Of a DNA stretch of 64,000 nucleotides, positions 34,788 to 42,374 are shown piece after piece. The notes under the pieces were generated by a model. That model saw nothing but the letters and a program-made list of their open reading frames with translations, was not told where the DNA came from and ran no database searches. Origin of the DNA: Sciscionella sediminilitoris (GTDB lineage Bacteria; Actinomycetota; Actinomycetes; Mycobacteriales; Pseudonocardiaceae); contig NZ_JALM01000013.1 of NCBI RefSeq assembly GCF_000737195.2, positions 1-64,000 of the forward strand. Reading direction: 5' to 3'. The number at the start of each line of letters is the position of its first letter. Position 1 is the stretch's first letter. Position numbers and translations under genes: made by a program.

Positions 34788-35573
34788 TCAGGGGGTCCTG
34801 CGTTCGGGGAAGTACTTGGCCCGCGGATCGAGTTCCTCGCGCAGCAGAAGGAGTTCGGGTTCCCCCGGTGCGGTCACCACGCGTGGCTGCGCGGCGATCC
34901 TCGGGCGGAATCCGGTGTTCTCCAGTACATCCTCGATTTCCACGCCGGGCATGAGCGCGGTGAGCTCGAGTTCCCCGGTGGACTCGTCGCCGGAGAACAC
35001 GCACAGATCGGTGATCACCCGGACCGAGAGCGGACCCAGCCCGGCGCGTTCGCGCGCCCCCGGACCGTCGAGGAATCCCGGTGTGGTCACGTAATCGCAG
35101 TGCTGGGGGAACCGGCGCTTCTCGTGTGTGGTGAGCACGACGACCTTCGCGCAGTGCGAGCCGATATCGTTGGCCCCGCCGCTGCCCGGCAACCGCACCC
35201 ACTCCGCGCCCCGGCGTATCCAGCTCGAGTTCAGGTTCGCCCGCGCGTCGATCTGGGCGCCGCCGAGGAATCCGGTGGTGACCAGCCCGCGCTGGACGAA
35301 TCCGCCGAGCACTTCGAGCAGTGAGCCCAGCCTGCTCGGCGAGTGCATGATCCGCGGGTCCACCACCGAGATCGGGGTGGGCACCACCTCGGGGAAGACG
35401 ACTCCGCTCTCGATGATCAGTTTCAGCCCCGGTGCGGTGGTGCGCTGGGCGAGTAGCGCGGCGAGCAGTGGTAGCCCGGTTCCGGCGATGATCCGCTCGT
35501 CCGCGCCGATCTGCCGGGCGCCCTCGAACACGAGCAGTTCGCGCGGGGTGACCGGGGTCTGGATCGTGGTCAT
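34788..35573 (-). CDS. Class I CoA-transferase, beta subunit (GctB-like)
   Basis: A 261-residue subunit starting MTTIQTPVTPRELLVF. The fold and motifs (RIIAGTGLPLLAALLA; DARANLNSSWI; RLPGSGGANDI) belong to the glutaconate CoA-transferase B/IpdB group. Glu55 in KLIIESGVV is at the position of the catalytic Glu54 of glutaconate CoA-transferase beta, which IpdB-type hydrolases lack, so true CoA transfer is likely. The start overlaps the alpha-subunit stop (ATGA), as usual for these heterodimers. Confidence 0.85.
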   Translation of the reverse strand: MTTIQTPVTPRELLVFEGARQIGADERIIAGTGLPLLAALLAQRTTAPGLKLIIESGVVFPEVVPTPISVVDPRIMHSPSRLGSLLEVLGGFVQRGLVTTGFLGGAQIDARANLNSSWIRRGAEWVRLPGSGGANDIGSHCAKVVVLTTHEKRRFPQHCDYVTTPGFLDGPGARERAGLGPLSVRVITDLCVFSGDESTGELELTALMPGVEIEDVLENTGFRPRIAAQPRVVTAPGEPELLLLREELDPRAKYFPERRTP

Positions 35574-36475
35574 GTCAGCTCCAGCATCGAGGCCTCGAGT
35601 TCGGCGCACCGCGTTCGCAGACCGGCCAGCTCGGCGGTGAAATCCGGGTGCGCGGTCACGGAATCACGCAGATGTTCGGTGAGCCCGGTCCCGGAGCGGG
35701 CCAGCGACTGGTACCGCTCGATGGCCGGTTCGTCGAAGTCGTAGTGCCGGTACACCGAGGTCGGGTAGGCGCCGAAGGGCTGCTCGACGACCGCGTCCAC
35801 ATGGGCCCCGGAGATGGTCACCCGCTCCGGGTGTTCGGCGAAGGCCCCGGAGGGCAGGACCTTCTCCGCGGACACGATCGCGGCTTTCGACGCGGTCACC
35901 ATGTCGACCTCGTGACTGGAAACCCCCTCGATGACCACGTTCCCGTCCGCGTCCGCGAGGCTGGCGTGCACCAGGGCGAGATCGGGAGAGCAGGCGCGCA
36001 CCAGCAGCACCGGTTGCCCGGTCCACGGATCCGTCGTCGCCGAGGCGTCCCCGCTGCGTTGCAGATCCCGGCCCAGATCCGTGCCGAGCAGGCTGCGCAC
36101 CGGAAGGAACGGCAACCCGAGCGTGGCGGCGAGGAACCGGCTGGCCATCGCGAGATGGCTGTAGTCGCGCACCGTGATCTCGCCGCGCTCCACCGCCCTG
36201 CGCCAGGCGAACAGCACCCCGTAGCGCTCCAGATTTCCGCTGCCCTGCTCGGTGCGCGTGACCAGGCCCGCCGCGGCGAGCTGGTCGAGCGGCAGGGAGA
36301 GATTGCAGCCGAGTACGGTCAGCCCGCCGATTCCCTGCCGGATCAGTTCGTGGGTCAGGGCCATCGGGCAGCGGTTGATGTTCTGCCCGCCCATCCCGAT
36401 CGTCGCGCCGTGCCGGGCGAATTCGGCGATCGCCGCTGCGGCGGTGCGCACCTTGCCGCCTAGAAGCTGACGCAC
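35570..36475 (-). CDS. Class I CoA-transferase, alpha subunit (GctA-like)
   Basis: A 301-residue subunit. GTG 36475 is chosen because GGAGG lies 5 bases upstream; it overlaps the end of the aldehyde dehydrogenase gene by 16 bases. Motifs include the glycine loop ATIGMGGQNINRCPMALTHE, then GVLFAWRRAVERGEI and LPFLPVRSLLGTDL, as in GctA/IpdA-type proteins. With the beta subunit it should move CoA between an acyl-CoA donor and a carboxylic acid, probably the acid produced by the dehydrogenase encoded just upstream. Confidence 0.85.
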   Translation of the reverse strand: MRQLLGGKVRTAAAAIAEFARHGATIGMGGQNINRCPMALTHELIRQGIGGLTVLGCNLSLPLDQLAAAGLVTRTEQGSGNLERYGVLFAWRRAVERGEITVRDYSHLAMASRFLAATLGLPFLPVRSLLGTDLGRDLQRSGDASATTDPWTGQPVLLVRACSPDLALVHASLADADGNVVIEGVSSHEVDMVTASKAAIVSAEKVLPSGAFAEHPERVTISGAHVDAVVEQPFGAYPTSVYRHYDFDEPAIERYQSLARSGTGLTEHLRDSVTAHPDFTAELAGLRTRCAELEASMLELT

Positions 36476-37911
36476 GCCGACCTCCACTCGGTGTAGAAGT
36501 CCCAGACCTGTTGCGCGCACTCCGGTGCCCCGTACTGGGAGAGTTTCGCGCCCATGTGCGGGTGGTGTGCCTGCGCGCCGACCCCGGGGCGGTTCACGTG
36601 CAGCATGCCCGCCTCGAACTCGTCGAGCGCGCGCATGGCGAGGCCGTAGTCCCGGGTGAACACGGTGCCGGACATGCCGTAGCGCACCGAGTTCGAGATT
36701 CGCATAGCCTCCTCGTAACCCGAACAGTCCACAACGGACAGTACCGGCCCGAAGATCTCCTCGGTGGCGATCTCGGCGTCCGGAGCGAGATCGGTGAGCA
36801 CGGTCGGTGCGACGTAATAACCGGGCAGCTCCACCGGTTTCCCGCCGACCGCGACCGTGGCGCCTTCCGCCTTGGCCCGTTCCACCGCGTCGAGCAGGCG
36901 CCGCTGCGCGGATTCGTCGATCACCGGGCCGATATCGCTCCCCGGGTCCGTTCCCGGCCCGATCCGCATCCCGGCGACCGCGGGCAGCAGGCGTTCGAGC
37001 AGTTCCTCGCGCACCGCGCGGTCCACGATCACCCGGCTCGTCGCGCTGCACCGCTGCCCGGACTGGCCGAAGGCGCCGTGCACGATCGCCCTGGTCGCCG
37101 CGTCCAGATCGGCATCGGCGAGCACCAGCACGGCGTTCTTCCCGCCGAGCTCGAGCTGGGTGCGCACCAGCCGGGAGGCACAGGCCTGCTGGATGGCCAC
37201 ACCGACCGGAAGCGAACCGGTGAACGAGATCCCGGCGATGCGCGGATCGGCGACCAGTGCCTCGCCCACCGGCCGGTCGCCCTGCACCAGGTTGACCGCG
37301 CCCTCGGGAACCCCGGCCTCGGCGAACACCTCGACCAGCAGTGCCGCGGTCAGCGGGGTCAGCGGGGAGGGCTTGAGCACCGCCGTGCAACCGGAGAGCA
37401 GTGCGGGGGCCAGTTTCCACAGTGGAATGGCGAGCGGGAAGTTCCACGGTGTGATCAGCCCGACCGCCCCGATCGGGCGCCGCCAGGTGAACGCCATGGT
37501 GTTCGGCTCCTCGCTCGGCAGGGTCTGGCCGCCGAGCCTGCGGCCCTCCCCGGCGGTGAACTCGAGAATGGCCGCGGCCCTGCGCACCTCGCCGCGTGCC
37601 TCGTCGAGTCGTTTGCCGTTCTCCGCGGTGATCGCGGCGCTGATCGTCTCGGCCCGCTCGGTCAGCAACCGGGCCGCCGCGGACAGGATCTCGCCGCGGC
37701 GCACCGAACCCATCGCCCGCCAGGCGGGGAAGGCCCGGCGTGCGGCGTCCACGGCGAGTTCCGCGTCCGCCGCCCCGGACTCGGCGAACTCGCCGATGAT
37801 CCGGGCGGGATCGGCGGGATCGAGATTCGGGCGCAGCCGTCCGCTTTCCGGCTCGCGCCACCGGCCTTCGATGAAATTCCCGGTGTGTTCCGGGCTTTGC
37901 GTATTGCTCAC
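36460..37911 (-). CDS. NAD(P)+-dependent aldehyde dehydrogenase
   Basis: A 483-residue ALDH-superfamily enzyme, GTG start at 37911 with GGAG upstream. Seen: cofactor loop ISFTGSLPVG, catalytic Glu in QLELGGKNAV, catalytic Cys in GQSGQRCSATSR, EEIFGPVLSVV and a C-terminal oligomerisation strand. It resembles succinate-/ketoglutarate-semialdehyde dehydrogenases and also PhnY-type phosphonoacetaldehyde dehydrogenases, which cannot be told apart by eye. Following an FAD amine oxidoreductase gene, it most likely oxidises the aldehyde that enzyme releases. Confidence 0.9.
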   Translation of the reverse strand: MSNTQSPEHTGNFIEGRWREPESGRLRPNLDPADPARIIGEFAESGAADAELAVDAARRAFPAWRAMGSVRRGEILSAAARLLTERAETISAAITAENGKRLDEARGEVRRAAAILEFTAGEGRRLGGQTLPSEEPNTMAFTWRRPIGAVGLITPWNFPLAIPLWKLAPALLSGCTAVLKPSPLTPLTAALLVEVFAEAGVPEGAVNLVQGDRPVGEALVADPRIAGISFTGSLPVGVAIQQACASRLVRTQLELGGKNAVLVLADADLDAATRAIVHGAFGQSGQRCSATSRVIVDRAVREELLERLLPAVAGMRIGPGTDPGSDIGPVIDESAQRRLLDAVERAKAEGATVAVGGKPVELPGYYVAPTVLTDLAPDAEIATEEIFGPVLSVVDCSGYEEAMRISNSVRYGMSGTVFTRDYGLAMRALDEFEAGMLHVNRPGVGAQAHHPHMGAKLSQYGAPECAQQVWDFYTEWRSACVSF

Positions 37912-37941
37912 CTGTGACTCCGATCGACTCGGTTACCAGCC

Positions 37942-37951
37942 TTGTCCGGAC
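37942..37951. promoter_or_regulatory. Partial copy of the phnF palindrome upstream of aldehyde dehydrogenase
   Basis: TTGTCCGGAC here equals the first 10 of 12 bases of the perfect palindrome in front of phnF (49750-49761). It lies in the 77-base gap before the aldehyde dehydrogenase start. It may be an operator read by PhnF; a chance match remains possible. Confidence 0.35.
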
Positions 37952-37988
37952 GGCGCGGGAGGGTCAACATCCGCGATCCCAATAGCGG

Positions 37989-39164
37989 CTATAACCTGGC
38001 GAACCCTTGATCGCGCAGCGTGCCGTGCTCCAGGATGTGTTCCGCGACGCCGAGCGAGAGCGTCATGCCCGCACCGCCGAACCCGTTCACCACGGTCACC
38101 CCGGGTTCCGGCCGTGCGAGCAGCACCTTCGAGCCATCGCTCGGCGAGGGGTAGATCCCGTGCCAGTGCTCGGCGATCCGCCTGCGCGGGAGCCGGGCGA
38201 ATCCGTCGAAATACTCCAGGATGGCCTCGTCGATCTCGGCGTACTGGAACGGATCCTGGGTCAGCTCGTAGTGATGGCTGTCCCCGATGGCGATCTGCCC
38301 GGTGCTCGCCTGGGAGACCAGCACGTGGATCCCGCCATCCAGGCAGAACGGATGCTGCTCGGTGAGCAGGGCACGCAGCGCGGGCAGGCTCGGGCAGTCG
38401 GCGAAACACGGGTAGTGCAACAGGGTCAGTCCGGCACACAGTGCGGGGCCGAGTTCGAAACCGTCCGGCTGGGCGAGGGTGCGCATCATCTGCAGCTTGC
38501 AGTGCCGCAGCCCGGAATCGGCGAAGATCTCCGGATAGAGCGTCTGGAATTCGTTGCCACTGCACACGAAGATCCGTTCGGCGCGCCAGTCTCCGGCGCT
38601 GGTGTGCACGACGGGATGGTCGATCCCGGTCACCAGTGCGCCGAACTCGATCCGCACGGCGTAGCGTTCGCGCAGCAGCTCGGTGAGCGCGGGGATGGCC
38701 ACCCGTGGATCGATGTTCAGCTCGGTCGGGCTCTCCAAGGCGCCGAGCAAGCCGTCCCCGCGCACCCAATCGCTGCGCCGCAAGGTCTCCCGCGCGCCGA
38801 TCAGCCGCACCCCGTTCGCGACCGCGGCCGGGGTGCGGTCACGGAATTCCTCGAGCACGGCGAGCTCCTCGGGACGGCGGGCCAGGTGCAGGCTGCCCCG
38901 GTCCGAGTGCCACATTCCGGTGTCCCGCACGACTTCCCGCCACAGTTCGGCGCTGCGCAGGGCCCGCTCGTAGAAGAAGGTCTCGGTGCCCGTGGCCAGA
39001 CCGATCGGCCAGATCAGGCCGAAGTTGCGCACCGAGGCGCCGACCGCGCGCTGATCGCGTTCGAGCACGGCGACCCGGTTACCCGCCTTGGCCGCGGCGA
39101 GTGCGTGGGCCAGCCCGGCGACCCCGCCGCCGACGATGAGCACATCGACATCGTTGCTGTGCAT
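37989..39164 (-). CDS. FAD-dependent amine oxidoreductase of the TIGR03364 (phosphonate-linked) type
   Basis: A 391-residue DadA/glycine-oxidase-fold flavoprotein. The dinucleotide loop is VDVLIVGGGVAGLAHALAAA (residues 6-25) with Glu35 for the ribose. ASVRNFGLIWPIGLATGTE is characteristic of the TIGR03364 clade, which is found in phosphonate-catabolic operons. C-terminal 'VVNGFGGAGMTLSLGVAEH' closes the FAD site. It would oxidatively deaminate an amino compound (2-aminoethylphosphonate-like) to an aldehyde. It lies 18 bases after the transporter gene, ahead of the aldehyde dehydrogenase. Confidence 0.85.
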   Translation of the reverse strand: MHSNDVDVLIVGGGVAGLAHALAAAKAGNRVAVLERDQRAVGASVRNFGLIWPIGLATGTETFFYERALRSAELWREVVRDTGMWHSDRGSLHLARRPEELAVLEEFRDRTPAAVANGVRLIGARETLRRSDWVRGDGLLGALESPTELNIDPRVAIPALTELLRERYAVRIEFGALVTGIDHPVVHTSAGDWRAERIFVCSGNEFQTLYPEIFADSGLRHCKLQMMRTLAQPDGFELGPALCAGLTLLHYPCFADCPSLPALRALLTEQHPFCLDGGIHVLVSQASTGQIAIGDSHHYELTQDPFQYAEIDEAILEYFDGFARLPRRRIAEHWHGIYPSPSDGSKVLLARPEPGVTVVNGFGGAGMTLSLGVAEHILEHGTLRDQGFARL

Positions 39165-39182
39165 GGGTATTCCACCTTTCGT

Positions 39183-40469
39183 TCACGCGGCCGCCGGCCG
39201 GCGGTTCCACTGGGGAGCAAGCAACAGCGCGGCGAGCAGTGCCGCGGCGGCGAAGACGTAGAAGAGCCCGTTCGTGGACAGGTAACCGGGAAGCAGGCCG
39301 CCGAGGATCGCGCCGACCGAGCCGCAACCGTTCACGAAACCGGTGGCACCCGCGGCGTGCTCGCTGGTGCCGAAGTCCACCGCCGCCACCGAGGAGAGCA
39401 TCGCGTCCGCCCCGTAGGCGGTGAGCCCGATGAGCGCCAGCGCCCCTGTGATGAGCGGAATCGAGCCGGTCGCGGTGATTCCGCTGGTGAGCGCGAGGAT
39501 CACGACGAGGCCGCCGAGCGCGAACACACACGGCGGAACCCGGCGCGCGCCGAAGAGTTTGTCCGAGGCATAACCGATCAGGATGGGCGCGAGCACCCCG
39601 GCGATCCCGAACGCGACCGGCACGAAGACCGCGGTGACCGCACTCACCCCGGGTACGCTCTCGGCGACCAGAACCGGTCCCCACAACAGGATCGCGTACC
39701 GCGCCGGTTTGACGAAGAAGTAGCAGAATCCGATGGTGAGCACCATCCGGTCGGCGAACGCGGCCCGGAAAATCGCGGCGATCCCCACCCGCTCCGGTTT
39801 CGGCGCGTGCTCCCGTTCGGCATCGGCGGGGGAGTCGCGCTGGAACAGGAAAACCAGCACCGTGGCGAGCGCGAGCACCGCGGCTCCGGCGAAGAACGCG
39901 GCCCGCCAGCTGTGCGCGATGCTGTAGGCGATCCACCCGGCCAGCGGTGCCGCGGCGAGCCCGCCGAAGGCGTAGTTGGTGCTCCAGACGCCGAGCAGCC
40001 GGCCACGCACCCGCGCGGGAAAGAAGGCGCTCACGTTCTTGCACAGTGGCGCCCATCCGGTCGCCTGGGCGAGGCCCTGCACCAGCATGAGCGGGATGAA
40101 GAAGAACACCGCCGTGGTCAGGCCGAGGAACACGGTGGCCACCACGGAGAGCAGCATTCCGCCGAGCACGACGACACGTGGCCCGTAACGGTCGGCGAAA
40201 TGCCCCCAGGTGAACTGCCCCGCCGCGTAACCGAACAGATAGAGGGCGTCCAGATTTCCGAGCATGTGCTGGTCGAGGATATTGTTTACCGAAGGGTCGG
40301 CGAGAATTCCGACCTTAGCCGCCGAGAATGCCTGGCGGGTGAAGTAATAGGCGGCGTACGCGATCCAGGTGACGAGGAAGATTCGAACCTGAATGCCCCT
40401 GTTGTCCTTGCTGAACAAGGATTCTCTGCTGGTCTCCGCTGTCCTGCCTGGCCCCGTTGACCGAGTCAT
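39183..40469 (-). CDS. MFS transporter of the organophosphate (GlpT/UhpT/OPA) family
   Basis: A 428-residue 12-TM carrier, first gene of operon A. OPA features are YAAYYFTRQAFSAAKVGIL in TM1, GHFADRYGPRVVVLGGML (motif A) and QGLAQATGWAPLCKNVSAFF. OPA proteins exchange phosphate for organophosphates or phosphonates, so import of a phosphonate fits the downstream FAD enzyme. Start ATG 40469 has GAGAGG 6 bases upstream. The gap in front (40470-40669) includes GTTCACC-like words and an inverted GGAACGGTTTCC. Confidence 0.85.
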   Translation of the reverse strand: MTRSTGPGRTAETSRESLFSKDNRGIQVRIFLVTWIAYAAYYFTRQAFSAAKVGILADPSVNNILDQHMLGNLDALYLFGYAAGQFTWGHFADRYGPRVVVLGGMLLSVVATVFLGLTTAVFFFIPLMLVQGLAQATGWAPLCKNVSAFFPARVRGRLLGVWSTNYAFGGLAAAPLAGWIAYSIAHSWRAAFFAGAAVLALATVLVFLFQRDSPADAEREHAPKPERVGIAAIFRAAFADRMVLTIGFCYFFVKPARYAILLWGPVLVAESVPGVSAVTAVFVPVAFGIAGVLAPILIGYASDKLFGARRVPPCVFALGGLVVILALTSGITATGSIPLITGALALIGLTAYGADAMLSSVAAVDFGTSEHAAGATGFVNGCGSVGAILGGLLPGYLSTNGLFYVFAAAALLAALLLAPQWNRRPAAA

Positions 40470-40669
40470 GGTTGCCTCTCGTGCTGCTCTTCGGCCGCGC
40501 ATTTGGTAGGTTGTTCACCGGAAGGTAAGGAACGGTTTCCATTGTGTTCCCGTTCACATTTCGGTGTTTTCTGTCTACCAACTCGCGCGTTGCCGCGGAA
40601 CCGTGCCGGTTGCTATTACCGGTATGCACGAACGGTTCTGGTCACGCTCGGAATTCGGTCCGCCCGGTT
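40470..40669. promoter_or_regulatory. Upstream region of operon A
   Basis: 200 bases, AT-richer than the surroundings. It holds GTTCACC (40513-40519) and GTTCACA (40552-40558), which resemble actinobacterial PHO-box units but are 39 rather than 11 or 22 bases apart, and a GGAA-CGGT-TTCC inverted repeat near 40530 that could serve the operon's LysR regulator. The promoter itself was not pinned down. Confidence 0.35.
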
Positions 40670-40765
40670 TCAGGAAGCCATTGTCACGAGCAGGCTTCCC
40701 GCTGCGAGCAGCAGGATGACCAGCAGTGCCCCCGCCGCGAAGCGCAGCGGCGAACCGGAACTCAT
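40670..40765 (-). CDS. 31-residue single-pass membrane peptide
   Basis: ATG 40765 has AGGAGG five bases upstream and encodes MSSGSPLRFAAG… followed by a continuous hydrophobic helix (ALLVILLLAAGSLLV) and a short TMAS tail. A consensus promoter sits at the right distance (TTGACA 40827-40822, TACGGT 40805-40800). It is divergent from the XRE regulator and shares an inverted repeat with it. The small size, helix and regulation resemble membrane toxins or small regulatory peptides, but no family is recognised. Confidence 0.6.
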   Translation of the reverse strand: MSSGSPLRFAAGALLVILLLAAGSLLVTMAS

Positions 40766-40794
40766 CGGAACCTCCTGAGGGGCCTGCATGCTGT

Positions 40795-40827
40795 AAGTTA
40801 CCGTAACCGATGGAGGTAACTTGTCAA
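40795..40827 (-). promoter_or_regulatory. Promoter of the membrane peptide with an overlapping XRE-type operator
   Basis: On the minus strand TTGACA (40827-40822), 16 bases, TACGGT (40805-40800) is a good SigA-type promoter. AAGTTACC (40795-40802) and GGTAACTT (40815-40822) form an 8-bp inverted repeat with a 12-base spacer that covers the -10 and touches the -35, as expected of a repressor site. Confidence 0.6.
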
Positions 40828-40871
40828 GATTCGGGTAGGCTTTCCGCCGGAAACGAGCGGAGGGGGCTGTC

Positions 40872-41753
40872 ATGACCACGACCTCGGCAAGCTCACCGAG
40901 CTCGCCAACGGTGGCCGGTTGGGAGCTCGCGCTGCGGCTGCGCAGGCGCCGCGAGGAACTGGGCGTGGGCGTCCCGAGTCTCACCGCGAAGCTCGGGTTC
41001 AGCAGAAACTACTGGTCGGCGGTGGAGAACGAGCGCAAGATCCTCGCCGAGGACAAGCTCGGCATGCTGGCCGAACTGTTCGAGCTCGACGAGACCGAGC
41101 GCGCGGAGCTGTTCGCACTGCGCGAGGTTGCCAAGCAGCGCGGCTGGTGGGCGGACTACTCCGGGGTGTTCAGCGAGCAGGTGCTGCGCCTGTACGGCCT
41201 GGAATACGGGGCCTGCGGCATTCGCACCTACGAGAGCCTGCTGATCCCCGGACTGCTGCAGACCCCGGAATACGCGCGGGCGCTGATGAGCCCGGAGATC
41301 CCGACGATCCGCCAGGTGGAGGTGGACCAGCGGATCGCCGCGCGCAGGCAGCGCCAGCTGCGGGTGACCGGCTCCGATCCGGTCTCGCTGACCGCGGTGG
41401 TGAGCGAGGCGGCGCTGATGCAGCAGACCGGGGGAAAGCGGGTACTGCGCGAGCAGCTGACCCATCTGGCTCGGATGATCGAGACGCACCCGGACGTGCT
41501 CGAGCTGCGGATCATCCCGTTCACCGCGACCGGTTGCGGGGCGTTCGGCGCCTCCACCTTCCACCTGCTCGATTTCGCCAGCGCACGGCTGCCGACCCTG
41601 GCCTGGCAGGAGACCGTCACCGCGGTCGGGATCATCGACGACGAGGCCCAGGTGCGGGATCTGAGCCTGACCTACGCCGAGGCCGTGGCCCGCACCCTGA
41701 GCACGCGGGAGTCCTTTGACCTCGTGATGGAACGGATCCGGGCGTTATCATGA
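40872..41753 (+). CDS. XRE-family regulator with DUF5753
   Basis: A 293-residue protein typical of Streptomyces/Pseudonocardiales: N-terminal HTH (residues about 15-70, LRRRREELGVGVPSLTAKLG, FSRNYWSAVENERK) and C-terminal DUF5753 (YGLEYGACGIRTYESLLIPG; RQRQLRVTGSDPVSLTAVVSEA). Proteins of this kind pair with DUF397 partners and influence development or antibiotic production. GGAGGGGG precedes the ATG. It overlaps the DUF397 gene by 4 bases and probably binds the inverted repeat in the divergent promoter. Confidence 0.92.
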   Translation: MTTTSASSPSSPTVAGWELALRLRRRREELGVGVPSLTAKLGFSRNYWSAVENERKILAEDKLGMLAELFELDETERAELFALREVAKQRGWWADYSGVFSEQVLRLYGLEYGACGIRTYESLLIPGLLQTPEYARALMSPEIPTIRQVEVDQRIAARRQRQLRVTGSDPVSLTAVVSEAALMQQTGGKRVLREQLTHLARMIETHPDVLELRIIPFTATGCGAFGASTFHLLDFASARLPTLAWQETVTAVGIIDDEAQVRDLSLTYAEAVARTLSTRESFDLVMERIRALS

Positions 41754-42169
41754 CCGGCATGACTGTCCAGGTTTCCGCCGAAACATCCCGTCTCACCGGC
41801 TGGTTCAAGTCCTCGCACTCCTCGAACGCGAACGCCTGCGTCGAGGTCACCTTCGCGGCGAGAGGGCAGGTCTCGGTGCGGGACAGCAAGTTCGGCGCGG
41901 ATTCGGCGGTCATCACCGTGCCCGAGCGGCACTGGGCGCGGCTGCTCGCCGATGTGCTGCACGGCACTGCGGACAACGGGGTGGTCGGGATCGAGCACAC
42001 CGTGGACGGGGGCGCGGTGCTGCGCGGGAACGGCGCGGAACTGCGCTACACGGCCCGGGAATGGGTGGCGTTTCGCGAAGGTGTGCGTACCGGGGAGTTC
42101 CACCTCGCAGCAGCGGAAGTCGCACGCACTGAGAACACCGGCACACGAATGGCGGTTTCTGGCTCATAG
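41750..42169 (+). CDS. DUF397-domain protein
   Basis: A 139-residue partner of the upstream XRE-DUF5753 regulator (ATGA overlap). The first DUF397 copy is LTGWFKSSHSSNANACVEV (from about residue 15) through VRDSKFGADSAVITVPERHW. A second, partial copy reads YTAREWVAFREGVRTGEF. DUF397 proteins often behave as antagonists or effectors of their XRE neighbours in actinomycetes. Two copies in one chain are less usual than the standard 60-80-residue single domain. Confidence 0.9.
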   Translation: MTGMTVQVSAETSRLTGWFKSSHSSNANACVEVTFAARGQVSVRDSKFGADSAVITVPERHWARLLADVLHGTADNGVVGIEHTVDGGAVLRGNGAELRYTAREWVAFREGVRTGEFHLAAAEVARTENTGTRMAVSGS

Positions 42170-42218
42170 GGCGCACTTTATGGTCGTATGCGCATCACGC
42201 GACCTGAGGAGGCGTGTC

Positions 42219-42308
42219 ATGAACGAACAGACTCCGGTGCCCCCTGGCTGTGGTTGCTGTTCGAACTGCACCGGAAAGGGTTGCGGCTGCTGCGGTAGCT
42301 GCCGCTGA
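42219..42308 (+). CDS. Eight-cysteine mini-protein (29 aa)
   Basis: GAGGAGG six bases before ATG 42219, a 29-residue frame, and a strong terminator right after the stop make this a convincing gene. The peptide is MNEQTPVPP followed by a tail with eight Cys in 17 residues (pattern CxCCxxCxxxxCxCCxxC), rich in Gly. The density of CC and CxC is metallothionein-like and could bind Zn or Cu. A ribosomal-peptide precursor is another reading, but no modification enzymes are nearby. It follows the XRE/DUF397 pair on the same strand. Confidence 0.65.
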   Translation: MNEQTPVPPGCGCCSNCTGKGCGCCGSCR

Positions 42309-42320
42309 CGGTGCGCCGTC

Positions 42321-42351
42321 ACCACCGGCCCGGGGTGCGGGCCGGTGGTTT
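42321..42351 (+). terminator. Rho-independent terminator after the Cys-rich mini-protein
   Basis: CCACCGGCCCG (42322-42332) pairs fully with CGGGCCGGTGG (42338-42348) around a 5-base loop and is followed by TTT. It also faces the end of operon B from the other side and may stop both. Confidence 0.8.
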
Positions 42352-42374
42352 CCGGGGTACTGACCGCTCGAGCA

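Noticed and set aside
38007-40460. An 817-residue plus-strand open frame opposite the FAD oxidoreductase and transporter genes
   Set aside because: Its composition (Glu/Arg/Gly-rich, no domains) is that of a GC-rich shadow frame; both genes on the other strand have full family signatures.
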